This document shows, piece after piece, positions 28,881-39,017 of a stretch of DNA of 64,000 bases. Position 1 is the stretch's first letter. Every line of letters begins with the position of its first letter. The translations under genes and the position numbers were made by a program. The notes under the pieces are model-generated. The model saw nothing but the letters and a program-made list of their open reading frames with translations. It did not search any database and was not told the DNA's origin. This stretch comes from Saccharopolyspora erythraea (lineage in GTDB: Bacteria > Actinomycetota > Actinomycetes > Mycobacteriales > Pseudonocardiaceae): positions 7,505,411 through 7,569,410 of the forward strand of contig NZ_CP054839.1 in NCBI RefSeq assembly GCF_018141105.1. The letters are read 5' to 3'.

Positions 28881-29519
28881 TCAAGCCCCCAAGTAGGCCA
28901 GTACGGCGAGCACCCGGCGGTGGCCCGATTCGCCCACCGGCAGGTCGAGCTTGGCGAAGATGTTGCCGACGTGCTTGAGCACCGCCCGCTCGGTGACCAC
29001 CAGCCGGGCCGCGATCTCCGGGTTGGCGTATCCGGCGGCCATCAGCGACAGGACCTCGCGTTCCCTGGGCGTCAGCGCGGAGATCGGATCGTGCCTGCGG
29101 GTGAGCAACTGGGCCACGACCTCGGGGTCCATCACGGTGCCGCCCGCGGCGATGCGGCGCAGGGCGTCGACGAACTCGTCCACCCGGGAAACGCGGTCCT
29201 TGAGCAGGTAACCCACGCCGCCGCGGCCGTCGGCGAGCAGTTCGCGGGCGTAGGTCTCCTCGACGTACTGGGAGAACACCAGAACCGGCAGCGCGGGCCG
29301 CAGCGCGCGAGCCCGCACTGCCGCCCGCACGCCCTCGTCGCGGAACGTAGGCGGCAGCCGCACGTCGACCACGGCGGCGTCGGGCGGATCGGCGGCGACG
29401 GCTTCGAGGAACGACTCCGCGTCGCCGGTCACCGCAGCCACCTCGATGTCCGCGGTGCCCAGCAGCAGCTTGAGGCCCTCGGCGAGGATCACGTTGTCCT
29501 CGACGATCACGACCCGCAC
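28881..29519 (-). CDS. NarL/LuxR-type response regulator
   Basis: A 212-residue response regulator starting with the GTG at 29519. The receiver shows VVIVEDNVILAEGLKLLL, the phospho-acceptor Asp in AAVVDVRLPPTFRDEG, and the Lys in GYLLKDRVSRVDEF. The LuxR DNA-binding domain reads LTPREREVLSLMAAGYANPEIA, then VTERAVLKHVGNIFAKLDL. Its start overlaps the end of the sensor kinase gene by 13 nt, so the two are translated together. The target is unknown. The reversed gene order (kinase first) and PTFRDEG region are typical of DesKR/LuxR-type pairs in actinomycetes. Confidence 0.92.
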   Translation of the reverse strand: MRVVIVEDNVILAEGLKLLLGTADIEVAAVTGDAESFLEAVAADPPDAAVVDVRLPPTFRDEGVRAAVRARALRPALPVLVFSQYVEETYARELLADGRGGVGYLLKDRVSRVDEFVDALRRIAAGGTVMDPEVVAQLLTRRHDPISALTPREREVLSLMAAGYANPEIAARLVVTERAVLKHVGNIFAKLDLPVGESGHRRVLAVLAYLGA

Positions 29520-30751
29520 GGCAGGCTCACCCGGATCGTGGTCGTCCCGTCGTCCGGGCTGTGCACGCTGGTCGTACCGTCCAGCGCGGCGACCCGGTGC
29601 CGGATGCCCGCGATCCCCGAGCCCCTGCTCTCGTCGGCACCGCCCACCCCGTCGTCGCCGACCTCGACGCGCAGGTCCTCGCCGACTCGGGTGAGTGTGG
29701 CGTAGGCACGGGTGGCCACGGCGTGCTTGGTGACGTTGCTCAGCGCCTCGGCGACGACGAAGTAGGCGGCGGCCTCGACGGCGGCGGGCACGTCGCCGAG
29801 CCCTTCGGCTCTGATCGCCGTCGGAACCGCGCAGCGGCTGCCGAGCGCCGACACCGCGCCGGAGAGGCCGCGGTCGGCCAGGATCGGCGGGTAGATCGTG
29901 CGCACGACCTCGCGCAGGCCGGTCATCGCCTCCTCGGCTCCGTCCCTGGCCTCGCGCAGGAGCCGGGCCGCGGTCTCCGGGTCGTCGCGGAGGGCCTTCT
30001 CGGCCACTCCCAGCCGCATCGCCAGCGCGACGAGCTGGGCCTGCGCCCCGTCGTGCAGGTCGCGCTCGATGCGGCGCAGCTCGGCGCCGTGGGCCTCCAC
30101 CGCGCCCTCCCGGGTCTGCGCCAGCTCGTCCACCCGCGCGGCCAACCGTTCCTCGGTCGCGCGGCGCCGCGACGGCGAGAGCAGCGCGAGCGTCGCGCGC
30201 GCCTGTCCCCGCGCCAGCGCGGGGACACCCCACAGCAGCAGGACGAGCGCGACCACGAGCTGCGCGGTGCCGGTCACCAGGACGACCGGCCACGACGTCG
30301 ACCGGACGCCCAGCAGGCTCACGCCACCGGGGATCAGCGGCCAGATCAGCATCGACACCACGGTGACCGGCGCCGCGACGAGCCCGGCGAAGGCCAGCAG
30401 CGCCGAGAGGGTGCCGGTGACGCCGTGGACCGGCAGCCACAGCAGGTGCCGCCACGTCGAGGGCGCGCGGACGACGGCGGCGAACCCGGACGGCGCCGGG
30501 CCGGTCACCACCGGCACCCCGAGGAAGCGGCCCGCCCGCTGCCGCTCCCACTGCGCCCAGCGGTGGATCGCCTCCGTTCCCACCGGCAGCAGGAAGAACC
30601 CGATGCCCAGCGCGACGCTGACGCCTGCGAACAGCACCAGCGGAATCGCCAGCAGCGCGGTGAGCCCCGAAAACAGGCCGGGCAGCAGGAAGTTCCCGTC
30701 CGCCAGCGCGCGACGCGGAGCCGGGAACCCTCGGCGCAAGTCGGTAGCCAT
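29507..30751 (-). CDS. Sensor histidine kinase (HisKA_3, DesK-like) with membrane sensor domain
   Basis: 414 residues from the ATG at 30751. An N-terminal sensor domain has four hydrophobic stretches (LLPGLFSGLTALLAIPLVLFA, VALGIGFFLLPV, VHGVTGTLSALLAFAGLVAAP, LVTGTAQLVVALVLLLW), an arrangement common in actinobacterial kinases. The dimerisation helix has His in RIERDLHDGAQAQLVALAM, and the ATPase part has EALSNVTKHA and the late GSGIAGIRHRVAALDG. It is translationally coupled to the response regulator. A divergent CPBP-type gene starts 150 bp away and may be regulated by the pair. The signal is unknown. Confidence 0.9.
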   Translation of the reverse strand: MATDLRRGFPAPRRALADGNFLLPGLFSGLTALLAIPLVLFAGVSVALGIGFFLLPVGTEAIHRWAQWERQRAGRFLGVPVVTGPAPSGFAAVVRAPSTWRHLLWLPVHGVTGTLSALLAFAGLVAAPVTVVSMLIWPLIPGGVSLLGVRSTSWPVVLVTGTAQLVVALVLLLWGVPALARGQARATLALLSPSRRRATEERLAARVDELAQTREGAVEAHGAELRRIERDLHDGAQAQLVALAMRLGVAEKALRDDPETAARLLREARDGAEEAMTGLREVVRTIYPPILADRGLSGAVSALGSRCAVPTAIRAEGLGDVPAAVEAAAYFVVAEALSNVTKHAVATRAYATLTRVGEDLRVEVGDDGVGGADESRGSGIAGIRHRVAALDGTTSVHSPDDGTTTIRVSLPCGS

Positions 30752-30903
30752 CGCCCCACTCTTCGTCCAGCGCCTCCGCGGTCGAAGGCTTCGATCGGCA
30801 GTCTGCCGAGCCGGGAGCGCCTCGGCAGTGGAGTGCACGACACCTTCGGCAGGGGTGGTCGCCACCTGATGCGCGGCCGGTTCTCCGCCATAGCGTCGGT
30901 CTC

Positions 30904-31822
30904 ATGATCCCAGTGGTTGATCCCGCGCAGGGGCGAACCGGTGTTCAGTGGCGCCCGGTGCTCGCCTTCACCGCGCTCGCGTATTCCGGCATGTGGCTGG
31001 CGATGTCGCCGTTGTGGCTGGCCGGGTTCCGGCGCACGGGCGGCGCCGAGGCGATGGGCGTGCTCGAGCAGATCCGCGTCGCGGCGGCGATGCTGACCCC
31101 CGCGCTGGCCGCCGTCGTCGTGCTGCGCCGCACCGAGCCCACGGGAAAGCTGAGGGCCGCGTTGGCGCTGACCTGGCCGAAGGGCACGGCGAGGCGGTGC
31201 CTGCTGGCGCTGGGCACACCGCTCGCGCTGACGCTGATCTCGCTCGTGGTGGGCGCCGCGGCGGGGACGTATCACGCCGACCTCGCCGACATGTCGGGCT
31301 TCCGAAGCCGCTTCGCGCCGGAAACGCTGGGACAACCCGGAATTCCGTGGGATGCGCTCGGCTGGTGGCTGGGCGGACTGCTGCTGCAGATGGCGGTTTC
31401 GCTACCGCTCTTCTTCGGTGAGGAGCTGGGCCGGCAGGGCTATCTGCTGCCGAGGCTGGCTCCACGCGGTCCGGCGTTTCGCCTTGGCCGGCACGGGTGT
31501 GGTGTTCGCGCTCTGGCACCTGCCGACGCTGCTGCTCGGCGGCCAGTACCCGGACACGCCGTGGGCGGTGTCGATCGGGGCGTTCCTGGTGTCGTGCGTG
31601 CTGGTCGTGCCGGGGTTCACCTGGTTGCGGACGCGGTCGGCGTCGGTCGTCCCGGCGGTCGTCGCCCACACCTTCGCCAGCACCGCCGCGGTCCAGCTCC
31701 CGTGGGTCTTCGCCGACGCCGGCCAGCCGCCGCATCCGCTGCACGCCGGACTGATGGCCTGGCCGGGCTGGGTCGCCGTCTGCGGCCTGCTCGCGGTCCT
31801 GTGGTGGCGGAAAGCGCGCTGA
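30904..31822 (+). pseudogene. CPBP-family intramembrane metalloprotease, frameshifted
   Basis: Two frames together encode one CPBP (CAAX/Abi) protein of about 305 residues. The first, from 30904, carries membrane helices and the first catalytic motif in FFGEELGRQGYLLPRLA (EExxxR-like). The second frame continues with RFALAGTGVVFALWHLPTLLLGG, holding the FxxxH motif, and then VVAHTFASTAAVQLPWVF, and ends at 31822. The switch lies at about 31465-31490 and needs one extra base or two lost bases. These proteases cut or modify membrane substrates. It is broken as sequenced; a sequencing error would restore it. It is divergent from the sensor kinase gene. Confidence 0.75.
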
Positions 31823-31838
31823 GACCTGGGACGCGAGG

Positions 31839-33542
31839 CTATGCGGAGGGCGTCCGCAGTGCGGCGGGGGCGTCGGCGGGGACGGCGGGCGCCTTGGGCG
31901 CGACCGGCTCGACCCGCCGATAACCCTCCTCCTGCGCGGGACGCGGGTCCGCCTCGCCCTTGTTCGGCCACAGCGCGAAGGCCCGCTCCGCCTGCGCGGT
32001 GATCGTCAGCGACGGGTTCACGCCGAGGTTCGCCGAGATCGCCGAACCGTCCACGATGGACATCGTCGGGTAGCCGAACGCACGGTGGTAGGGGTCGACG
32101 ACGCCGTGCTCGGCGTCCTGGCCGATCGGGCAGCCGCCGATGAAGTGCGCCGTCATCGGCATGTCGAGCAGCTCGCCCCACGTGCCGCCCGCGATGCCGC
32201 CGAGCTTCTCGGCGACCCGGTTGTTGGCCTCCTCGCCCGCAGGGATGTAGGTCGGGTTCGGAGCACCGTGGCCCTGCTGCGAGGTAAGGCGCCTGCGGCC
32301 GAACAGGCCCTTGCGCAGCTTCGTGGTCAGCGAGTTGTCGAGACTCTGCATGACCAGCAGGATCACCGTGCGCTCGCTCCAGTTCCGCACCCACAGCAGC
32401 CGCAGCGAGAAGATCGGGTGCCTGCCGAGGAAGCGCAGCCACTGCTTCCAGCGCGGCACCGGCGAACCGCCCGACGTCGGCAGGGTCTGCAGCATGCCCA
32501 TGGCGTTGCTGCCCTTGCCGTAGCGCACCGGCTCGATGTGGGTGTCCTCGTCGGGGTGGAACGACGAGGTGATCGCCACCCCGGTCGAGAAGTCCTTGCC
32601 CGGCAGCACCTTCGGGGTCTGCGCCCCGATGATCGCCTCGGAGTTGGTGCGGGTGAGCACGCCGAGCTGCTCCGACATGCGCGGCAGGTCACCGCGTTCG
32701 CGCGCCCGGTGCAGCAGGTTCTGGGTGCCCCAGGTCCCGGCGGCGACGACGACCTGGTCGGCGGTGAAGACCTTCGAGTCGCGGTCGAACCCCGCCCCGG
32801 TGCGCCGCGTGCCGATGCGCCAGCGGCCGTCGGCGCCCTGCGCGAGCCGGTGCACGGTGGTCAGCGGCCACACCTCGGCACCGCCTTCCTCCGCCAGGTA
32901 GAGGTAGTTCTTCACCAGCGTGTTCTTGGCCCCCACGCGGCAGCCCGTCATGCACGCGCCGCACTCGGTGCAGCCGGTGCGCGACGGCCCGGCACCGCCG
33001 AAGTACGGGTCGGCGACCGGCTCACCCGGTTTGCCGAAGTAGACCCCGACCGGAGTGGGGTGGTAGCTCTCGCCCACCCCCATGTCCTCGGCGACCTCCC
33101 GGATCACCACGTCCGACGGGGTGGTGGTGGGGTTGGTGACCACTCCCAGCATCCGGCTCGCCTGGTCGTAGTGCGGGGCGAGCTCGTCCTCCCAGTCGGT
33201 GATGTGCGCCCACTGGGGGTCGGCGTAGAACGGCTTCAGCGGCCGGTAGAGCGTGTTCGCGTAGACCAGCGAGCCGCCGCCGACGCCGGAGCCGGCGAGG
33301 ATGAGGACGTCCCGCAGCAGGTGGATCCGCTGGATGCCGTAGCAGCCGACCTGCGGGGCCCAGAGGAAGTTGCGCAGGTCCCACGAGGTCTTCGCGAACT
33401 CGTCGTCGGCGAACCTGCGGCCGGCTTCGAGGACCGCGACGCGGTAGCCCTTCTCGGTGAGCCGCAGGGCGGCCACGCTGCCGCCGAACCCCGACCCGAT
33501 CACCACGACGTCGTAGTCGTGCTCCCCGTCACGTGAAGACAT
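31839..33542 (-). CDS. choD: GMC-type FAD oxidoreductase, ChoD-like cholesterol oxidase family
   Basis: 567 residues. The N-terminal dinucleotide-binding motif (YDVVVIGSGFGGSVAALRL), the GMC signature region LILAGSGVGGGSLVYANTLYRP, a Cys-rich TGCTECGACMTGCRVGAKNTL segment, and a C-terminal HFIGGCPIGQDAEHGVVDPYHRAFGYPTM block match the mycobacterial ChoD protein. The latter is encoded next to guaB3 (Rv3409c type), as here. Assignment as cholesterol oxidase is by homology; several ChoD-type proteins have weak or unproven steroid activity. It has no signal peptide. A 12-bp palindrome lies 22 bp before the start codon, suggesting repression by a TetR-type factor. Confidence 0.85.
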   Translation of the reverse strand: MSSRDGEHDYDVVVIGSGFGGSVAALRLTEKGYRVAVLEAGRRFADDEFAKTSWDLRNFLWAPQVGCYGIQRIHLLRDVLILAGSGVGGGSLVYANTLYRPLKPFYADPQWAHITDWEDELAPHYDQASRMLGVVTNPTTTPSDVVIREVAEDMGVGESYHPTPVGVYFGKPGEPVADPYFGGAGPSRTGCTECGACMTGCRVGAKNTLVKNYLYLAEEGGAEVWPLTTVHRLAQGADGRWRIGTRRTGAGFDRDSKVFTADQVVVAAGTWGTQNLLHRARERGDLPRMSEQLGVLTRTNSEAIIGAQTPKVLPGKDFSTGVAITSSFHPDEDTHIEPVRYGKGSNAMGMLQTLPTSGGSPVPRWKQWLRFLGRHPIFSLRLLWVRNWSERTVILLVMQSLDNSLTTKLRKGLFGRRRLTSQQGHGAPNPTYIPAGEEANNRVAEKLGGIAGGTWGELLDMPMTAHFIGGCPIGQDAEHGVVDPYHRAFGYPTMSIVDGSAISANLGVNPSLTITAQAERAFALWPNKGEADPRPAQEEGYRRVEPVAPKAPAVPADAPAALRTPSA

Positions 33543-33563
33543 GAGCGACAGGGTAAACGTAAT

Positions 33564-33575
33564 TACTCGCGAGTA
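33564..33575. promoter_or_regulatory. Palindromic operator upstream of choD
   Basis: TACTCGCGAGTA is a perfect 12-bp palindrome (TTACTCGCGAGTAG in context) between the divergent choD and epoxide hydrolase genes; a half-site CGCGAGTAG recurs at 33602. The sequence does not match the KstR box of mycobacteria. Confidence 0.55.
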
Positions 33576-33672
33576 GATAGACCTGAAGGGTGAAAGCTAC
33601 CGCGAGTAGGGAGACGGTTCCCGGACCATGTAGGTCGGGTTCCGGCCCATTTGGTACCTAGCGTCCGGCCCC

Positions 33673-34640
33673 ATGCCCGAGATCCGCCCACACCACATCG
33701 ACATCCCCGAGGCCGACCTCGACGACCTGCGCGCCCGGCTGGCCACCGCCCGGTGGCCCGACGAGCTGCCCGGCGCGGGGTGGGTCCGGGCGCGCTGCCG
33801 CTGCTGGTCACCCACGGGTGGCCGGGCACGGTCGCCGACTTCGCGGGTATCGTCGAGCCGCTCACCGCCCCGTCCGACGGGCGCGACGCCTTCGACCTCG
33901 TCATCCCTTCCCTGCCGGGCTTCGGCTTCTCCGGCCCCACGACCAGCACCGGCGTGAACCTGCGGCGCACCGCCCGCGCGTGGGCGGAGCTGATGCGGCG
34001 CCTCGGCTACGACCGCTACGGCACCCAGGGCGGCGACTGGGGCGCGAAGGTGCACCGCGAGCTGGCCCTGCTCGCCCCGGACCGCGTCGTCGGCATGCAC
34101 GTCAACGGCGGCGTCGGCAGCCCATCCGGCGATCCGGCCGAACGCGAGGGGCTCAGCTCCCGCGAGCTGGCCGCGCTGGCCGACCTCGACCACTTCCTCA
34201 CCCACCGGCTCGGCTACGCCCGCATCCAGGGCACTCGCCCGCAGACCCTCGCCTACGCCCTCCTCGACTCCCCCACCGGGCAGCTCGCGTGGAACGCCGA
34301 GCTGCTGGAGTGGTTCGACGCCCACGCCCTCGGCGAGAACCGCATCGACCGCGACCAGATCCTCACCAACGTCTCGATCTACTGGTTCACCCGGACCTCG
34401 GGAGCCGCCGCCCGCGTCTACCGGGAGGCCGAGCCCGACGCCTGGGGACCGCAGCAACCGTGCGCGGTACCGACCGGCGTGGCGATCTTCGCCGGCGACC
34501 GCGGCATCCGGCGGTTCGCCGAGCGGGAGAACAACGTCGCGCACTGGTCGGAGTTCGACCGCGGCGGCCACTTCGCGGCCCTGCAGGCCCCGGACCTGCT
34601 CGTCGACGACGTCCGCGCGTTCTTCCGATCGCTGCGCTGA
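33673..34640 (+). pseudogene. Epoxide hydrolase (EHN family), internally deleted and frameshifted
   Basis: The first 36 or so codons encode the conserved EHN N-terminus ([19 protein letters not shown], then [11 protein letters not shown]). The next bases jump, in a different frame, to [16 protein letters not shown], the oxyanion-hole region of the alpha/beta hydrolase fold. About 60-70 residues between these blocks are missing. The rest is intact to 34640, including the nucleophile motif YGTQGGDWGAKV and the late HFAALQAPDLLVDDVRAFFRSL. An intact enzyme has about 370-390 residues. The ORF from 33651 could still make a protein, but without a proper N-terminus. It is divergent from choD. Confidence 0.75.
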
Positions 34641-34695
34641 GAGCGTGCGGGCAGGGGCTAGCGTGTGGCGGACGACGGCAGAGGAGGTCACCGCC

Positions 34696-35278
34696 TTGAC
34701 CGACGACAGCGCTCGCGGCGGCGATGGTGCCGACGGCATCGCCGAGTTCGCCTTCGAACTCGGGGTCCTGAAGCGGATGCGACGCGCGGGCTGGTGGCAC
34801 GTCGGCGTCCGGGACCCGGAGTCGGTCGCCGAGCACAGCCTCAGGGTGTCGCAGCTCGCCGGGCTGATCGCCGCCCAGGAAGGCGCCGATCCCGCCCGCG
34901 CGGCCTTCCTCGCGGTGGCACGACAGCCAGGAGACGCGGACCGGGGACATCCCGCACACCGCGCGGCCCTACCTCGGTACCGGCCCGTCCAACGAGGAGA
35001 TCACCGCGGACCAAGTGGCGCGGATGCCCGACCCCGCAGCGCGGACCGTCCGGGACGCGGTCGCCGAGTACGAGGCGCAGGAGAGCGTCGAGGCGCGGTG
35101 CGCCAAGGACGCCGATCGGCTGGAATGCCTGGTCCAGGCGGTCGAGTACCGCTCGGTGGGTTACCAGGGCGTGCAGGCGTGGATCGACTCGTCGCGGCGG
35201 GCGCTGGTCACCGGCACCGCCCGGCGGATCGCCGACGCCGCGCTCGACATGTCCCCGCTGGCCTGGCGCGACCGCTGA
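34696..35278 (+). pseudogene. HD-domain hydrolase (YfbR/HDDC2-like), frameshifted
   Basis: The TTG at 34696 is preceded by GAGGAGGT at 8 nt. The first frame gives FAFELGVLKRMRRAGWWHVG, then VRDPESVAEHSLRVSQLAGL and RAAFLAV, the first metal His of an HD domain. The second frame resumes as WHDSQETRTGDIPHTARPYL with the HD pair and continues to the stop at 35278. The junction (34913-34918) reads GCGGTGGCAC; two missing bases, turning GTGTGG into GTGG, would explain the shift. The intact protein would have about 194 residues and resemble 5'-deoxynucleotidase-type HD hydrolases. It is non-functional as sequenced. Confidence 0.75.
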
Positions 35279-35343
35279 CGCGACCGGCCGCTGCGCGACC
35301 ACCGACGCCACTACTCGATCGCCGCACGCTGGCCGCTGACGGT

Positions 35344-35366
35344 GCCCGGGGCCGCGTGCCCCGGGC
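35344..35366. terminator. Bidirectional terminator between the HD gene and guaB3
   Basis: GCCCGGGG and CCCCGGGC pair around a 7-nt loop, 14 bases from the guaB3 stop. Confidence 0.65.
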
Positions 35367-35379
35367 GGCACCACCGGCC

Positions 35380-36510
35380 TCAGCGGCGGAGCATCAGGCC
35401 GACCTTCTGGAACTCCTTCAGCTCCCGGTAGCCGGTCTTGGCCATCGCGCGGCGCAGGCCGCCGAAGAGGTTGAGCACGCCCAGCGGGTCGCTGCTGGGA
35501 CCGAACAGCACGGTCTCCAGGTCGGCCCCGGCACCGTCGAACGCGGTGATCTCGCTGCGCGGCAGGCTCGGATGGGCCGCCGCCGCGGTCCAGTAGTAGC
35601 CCTGCGCCGGGGACTCCGACGCCTCCGCCAGCGCCTCGCCGAGCATGACCGCGTCGGCCCCGCACGCGATCGCCTTGGCGATGTCACCGGAGAAGTTCAG
35701 CGCGCCGTCAGCCAGCACGTGCACGTAGCGGCCACCGGTCTCGTCGAGGTAGTCGCGGCGCGCGGCGGCGGCGTCGGCGATCGCGGTCGCCATCGGCACG
35801 CCGATGCCCAGCACCTGGGTCGTGGTCGCCGACCGCGACTCGCCGAAGCCGACGATCACCCCGGCCGCGCCGGTGCGCATCAGGTGCATCGCTGTGCGGT
35901 AGTCGCCGACACCACCGGCGATCACCGGGACGTCCAGCTCGGCGATGAAGCGCTTGAGGTTCAGCGGCTCGCCGTCGCGCGCGACGTGCTCGGCCGAGAC
36001 GATGGTGCCCTGCACCATCAGCACCTCGACCCCCGCGGCCAGCAGGTGCGGGGTCAGCTCCTCGGCGTGCTGCGGGCTGACCCGCGCCGCCACCGTGACC
36101 CCGGAGTCCTTGACCTGCTTGATCGCCAGCGCCAGCAGGTCGGGGCGGATCGGCGCGGCGTGCAGCTTCTGCAGCAGCTTCTGCGCGACCGCCGGGTCGC
36201 TCTCCTCCTCGGCGGCGCGCACCACCTCGGCCAGGCGCTCCTCGACGTTCTCGTGCCGCGCCCACAGGCCCTCGGCGTTGAGCACGCCCAGCCCGCCCAG
36301 CTCACCGACGCGGACCGCGGTCGCAGGCGAGACGATCGCGTCGGTCGGGTGCGTCACCAGCGGGATGTCGAAGCGGTAGGCGTCGATCTGCCAGGCCAGC
36401 GAGACGTCCTTGGACGAGCGGGTACGCCGTGACGGCACGATCTCCACGTCGTCGAGGTCGTAGCCGCGCATGGCCGTACGGCCCATGCCGATCTCCACCA
36501 GATCCCGCAC
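35380..36510 (-). CDS. guaB3: GuaB3 family IMP dehydrogenase-related protein
   Basis: 376 residues, starting with the GTG at 36510 (GGGAC upstream). It opens VEIGMGRTAMRGYDLDDVEIVPSRRTRSS, characteristic of the GuaB3 branch in actinobacteria and cyanobacteria. The TIM barrel is present, but there are no CBS domains. Where IMP dehydrogenase has its Cys loop, this protein reads GFGESRSATTTQVLGIGVPMATA with no cysteine. GuaB3 proteins from other bacteria have been reported as GMP-reductase-like or remain uncharacterised, so IMPDH activity should not be assumed. It follows guaB by 167 bp on the same strand, as in mycobacteria and Streptomyces. Confidence 0.93.
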   Translation of the reverse strand: MRDLVEIGMGRTAMRGYDLDDVEIVPSRRTRSSKDVSLAWQIDAYRFDIPLVTHPTDAIVSPATAVRVGELGGLGVLNAEGLWARHENVEERLAEVVRAAEEESDPAVAQKLLQKLHAAPIRPDLLALAIKQVKDSGVTVAARVSPQHAEELTPHLLAAGVEVLMVQGTIVSAEHVARDGEPLNLKRFIAELDVPVIAGGVGDYRTAMHLMRTGAAGVIVGFGESRSATTTQVLGIGVPMATAIADAAAARRDYLDETGGRYVHVLADGALNFSGDIAKAIACGADAVMLGEALAEASESPAQGYYWTAAAAHPSLPRSEITAFDGAGADLETVLFGPSSDPLGVLNLFGGLRRAMAKTGYRELKEFQKVGLMLRR

Positions 36511-36677
36511 GTCAGTCCCTTCCTCGCGGCACCGCTGTCCAACGAGACATTGTCTCTACGGCATCCGTGTGACGTGCATCCGGGGCACCCGGTAGCACCC
36601 GGTGCACGCTCGGCCACCAGCAGCGGCCGAGCCCGGGCCCGTGGCGCCGGCCCGTGGCCGGGCCGCGCCCCCGGCGC

Positions 36678-38213
<1,536 letters not shown>

Positions 38214-38455
38214 CTACGGTCCACAACCGAAGGGTGCGGGCGGTCTTGGGTGGCGCCGGGTCGCTGGCATGGGTTGCAACGCTGACTCGGCGAGGGGGAT
38301 TCCAACATGATAGAGACCGCTGGTCAGTGCCCGGATGCCCCGTCCGTGGGCAGCTGCCGTGCGCGGCCGTCGCGGTCCGCGCCGGCCGACGCCGCAGGGC
38401 AGCCCAGCCGACGCCGAACGTCGCGGGACTGGACGTAGCCGGTACCGTGCGGGCC

Positions 38456-38848
38456 GTGCCGCACGATCCGTTGCCCCCAGACCCGTTCGCGGGTGACCCG
38501 GACGACCCGAGCATGACGCTCGGCGATCACGATCCCGAGTTCGGCCCGCCGCTCGGCGACGAGGAGCAGGCCGAGCTGCTCGCGGACCTGACCGATCTGT
38601 CGGTTTACCAGGCGCTGCTGGAGCCCCGAGGCGTCCGGGGCATCGTCGTGGACTGCACCGACTGCGGTGAATCTCACTACCACGACTGGGAGCTGCTGCG
38701 CGCCAGCCTGGAGCAGCTGCTCAACGACGGCCGGATGCGCCCGCACGAGCCTGCCTTCGACCCCGACCCGGAGCAGTACGTGACCTGGGAGTACTGCCGC
38801 GGCTTCGCCGACGGCGTGACCGAGTCGGAGAACGAGAACAGCCACTGA
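38456..38848 (+). CDS. DUF5319 family conserved actinobacterial protein
   Basis: A 130-residue acidic, soluble protein, with the start taken at the GTG giving MPHDPLPPDPFAGDP. It contains two Cys pairs or singles in VVDCTDCGESHYHDWELL and WEYCRGFADGV. The CxxC-like element and His residues might bind a metal, which is only a suggestion. The gene sits between guaB and the sigD/rsdA operon exactly as the Rv3412-type gene does in mycobacteria, so it is a conserved marker of this neighbourhood with no known role. No good ribosome site is seen; it may be leaderless. A terminator shared with rsdA follows at 38979. Confidence 0.85.
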   Translation: MPHDPLPPDPFAGDPDDPSMTLGDHDPEFGPPLGDEEQAELLADLTDLSVYQALLEPRGVRGIVVDCTDCGESHYHDWELLRASLEQLLNDGRMRPHEPAFDPDPEQYVTWEYCRGFADGVTESENENSH

Positions 38849-38978
38849 GCCGGCGTCCGACCGGCGCCGCCCAGGCCGAGGCGACGTTCCGCCACCTCGA
38901 TCAGCGAGCCGCCCGGACCCGAAGAGACGCGGAGCGGCCGACCGTCCTTGGCGTCGGCAAGACCCCGCCCGCCGGAAG

Positions 38979-39005
38979 AAGGGCCCCGCCTGCGGCAGGG
39001 CCCTT
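38979..39005. terminator. Bidirectional terminator between DUF5319 and rsdA
   Basis: AAGGGCCC and GGGCCCTT form the stem, with CGC/GCG pairing inside, followed by T residues. Confidence 0.7.
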
Positions 39006-39017
39006 TCCTCGGTTCGA

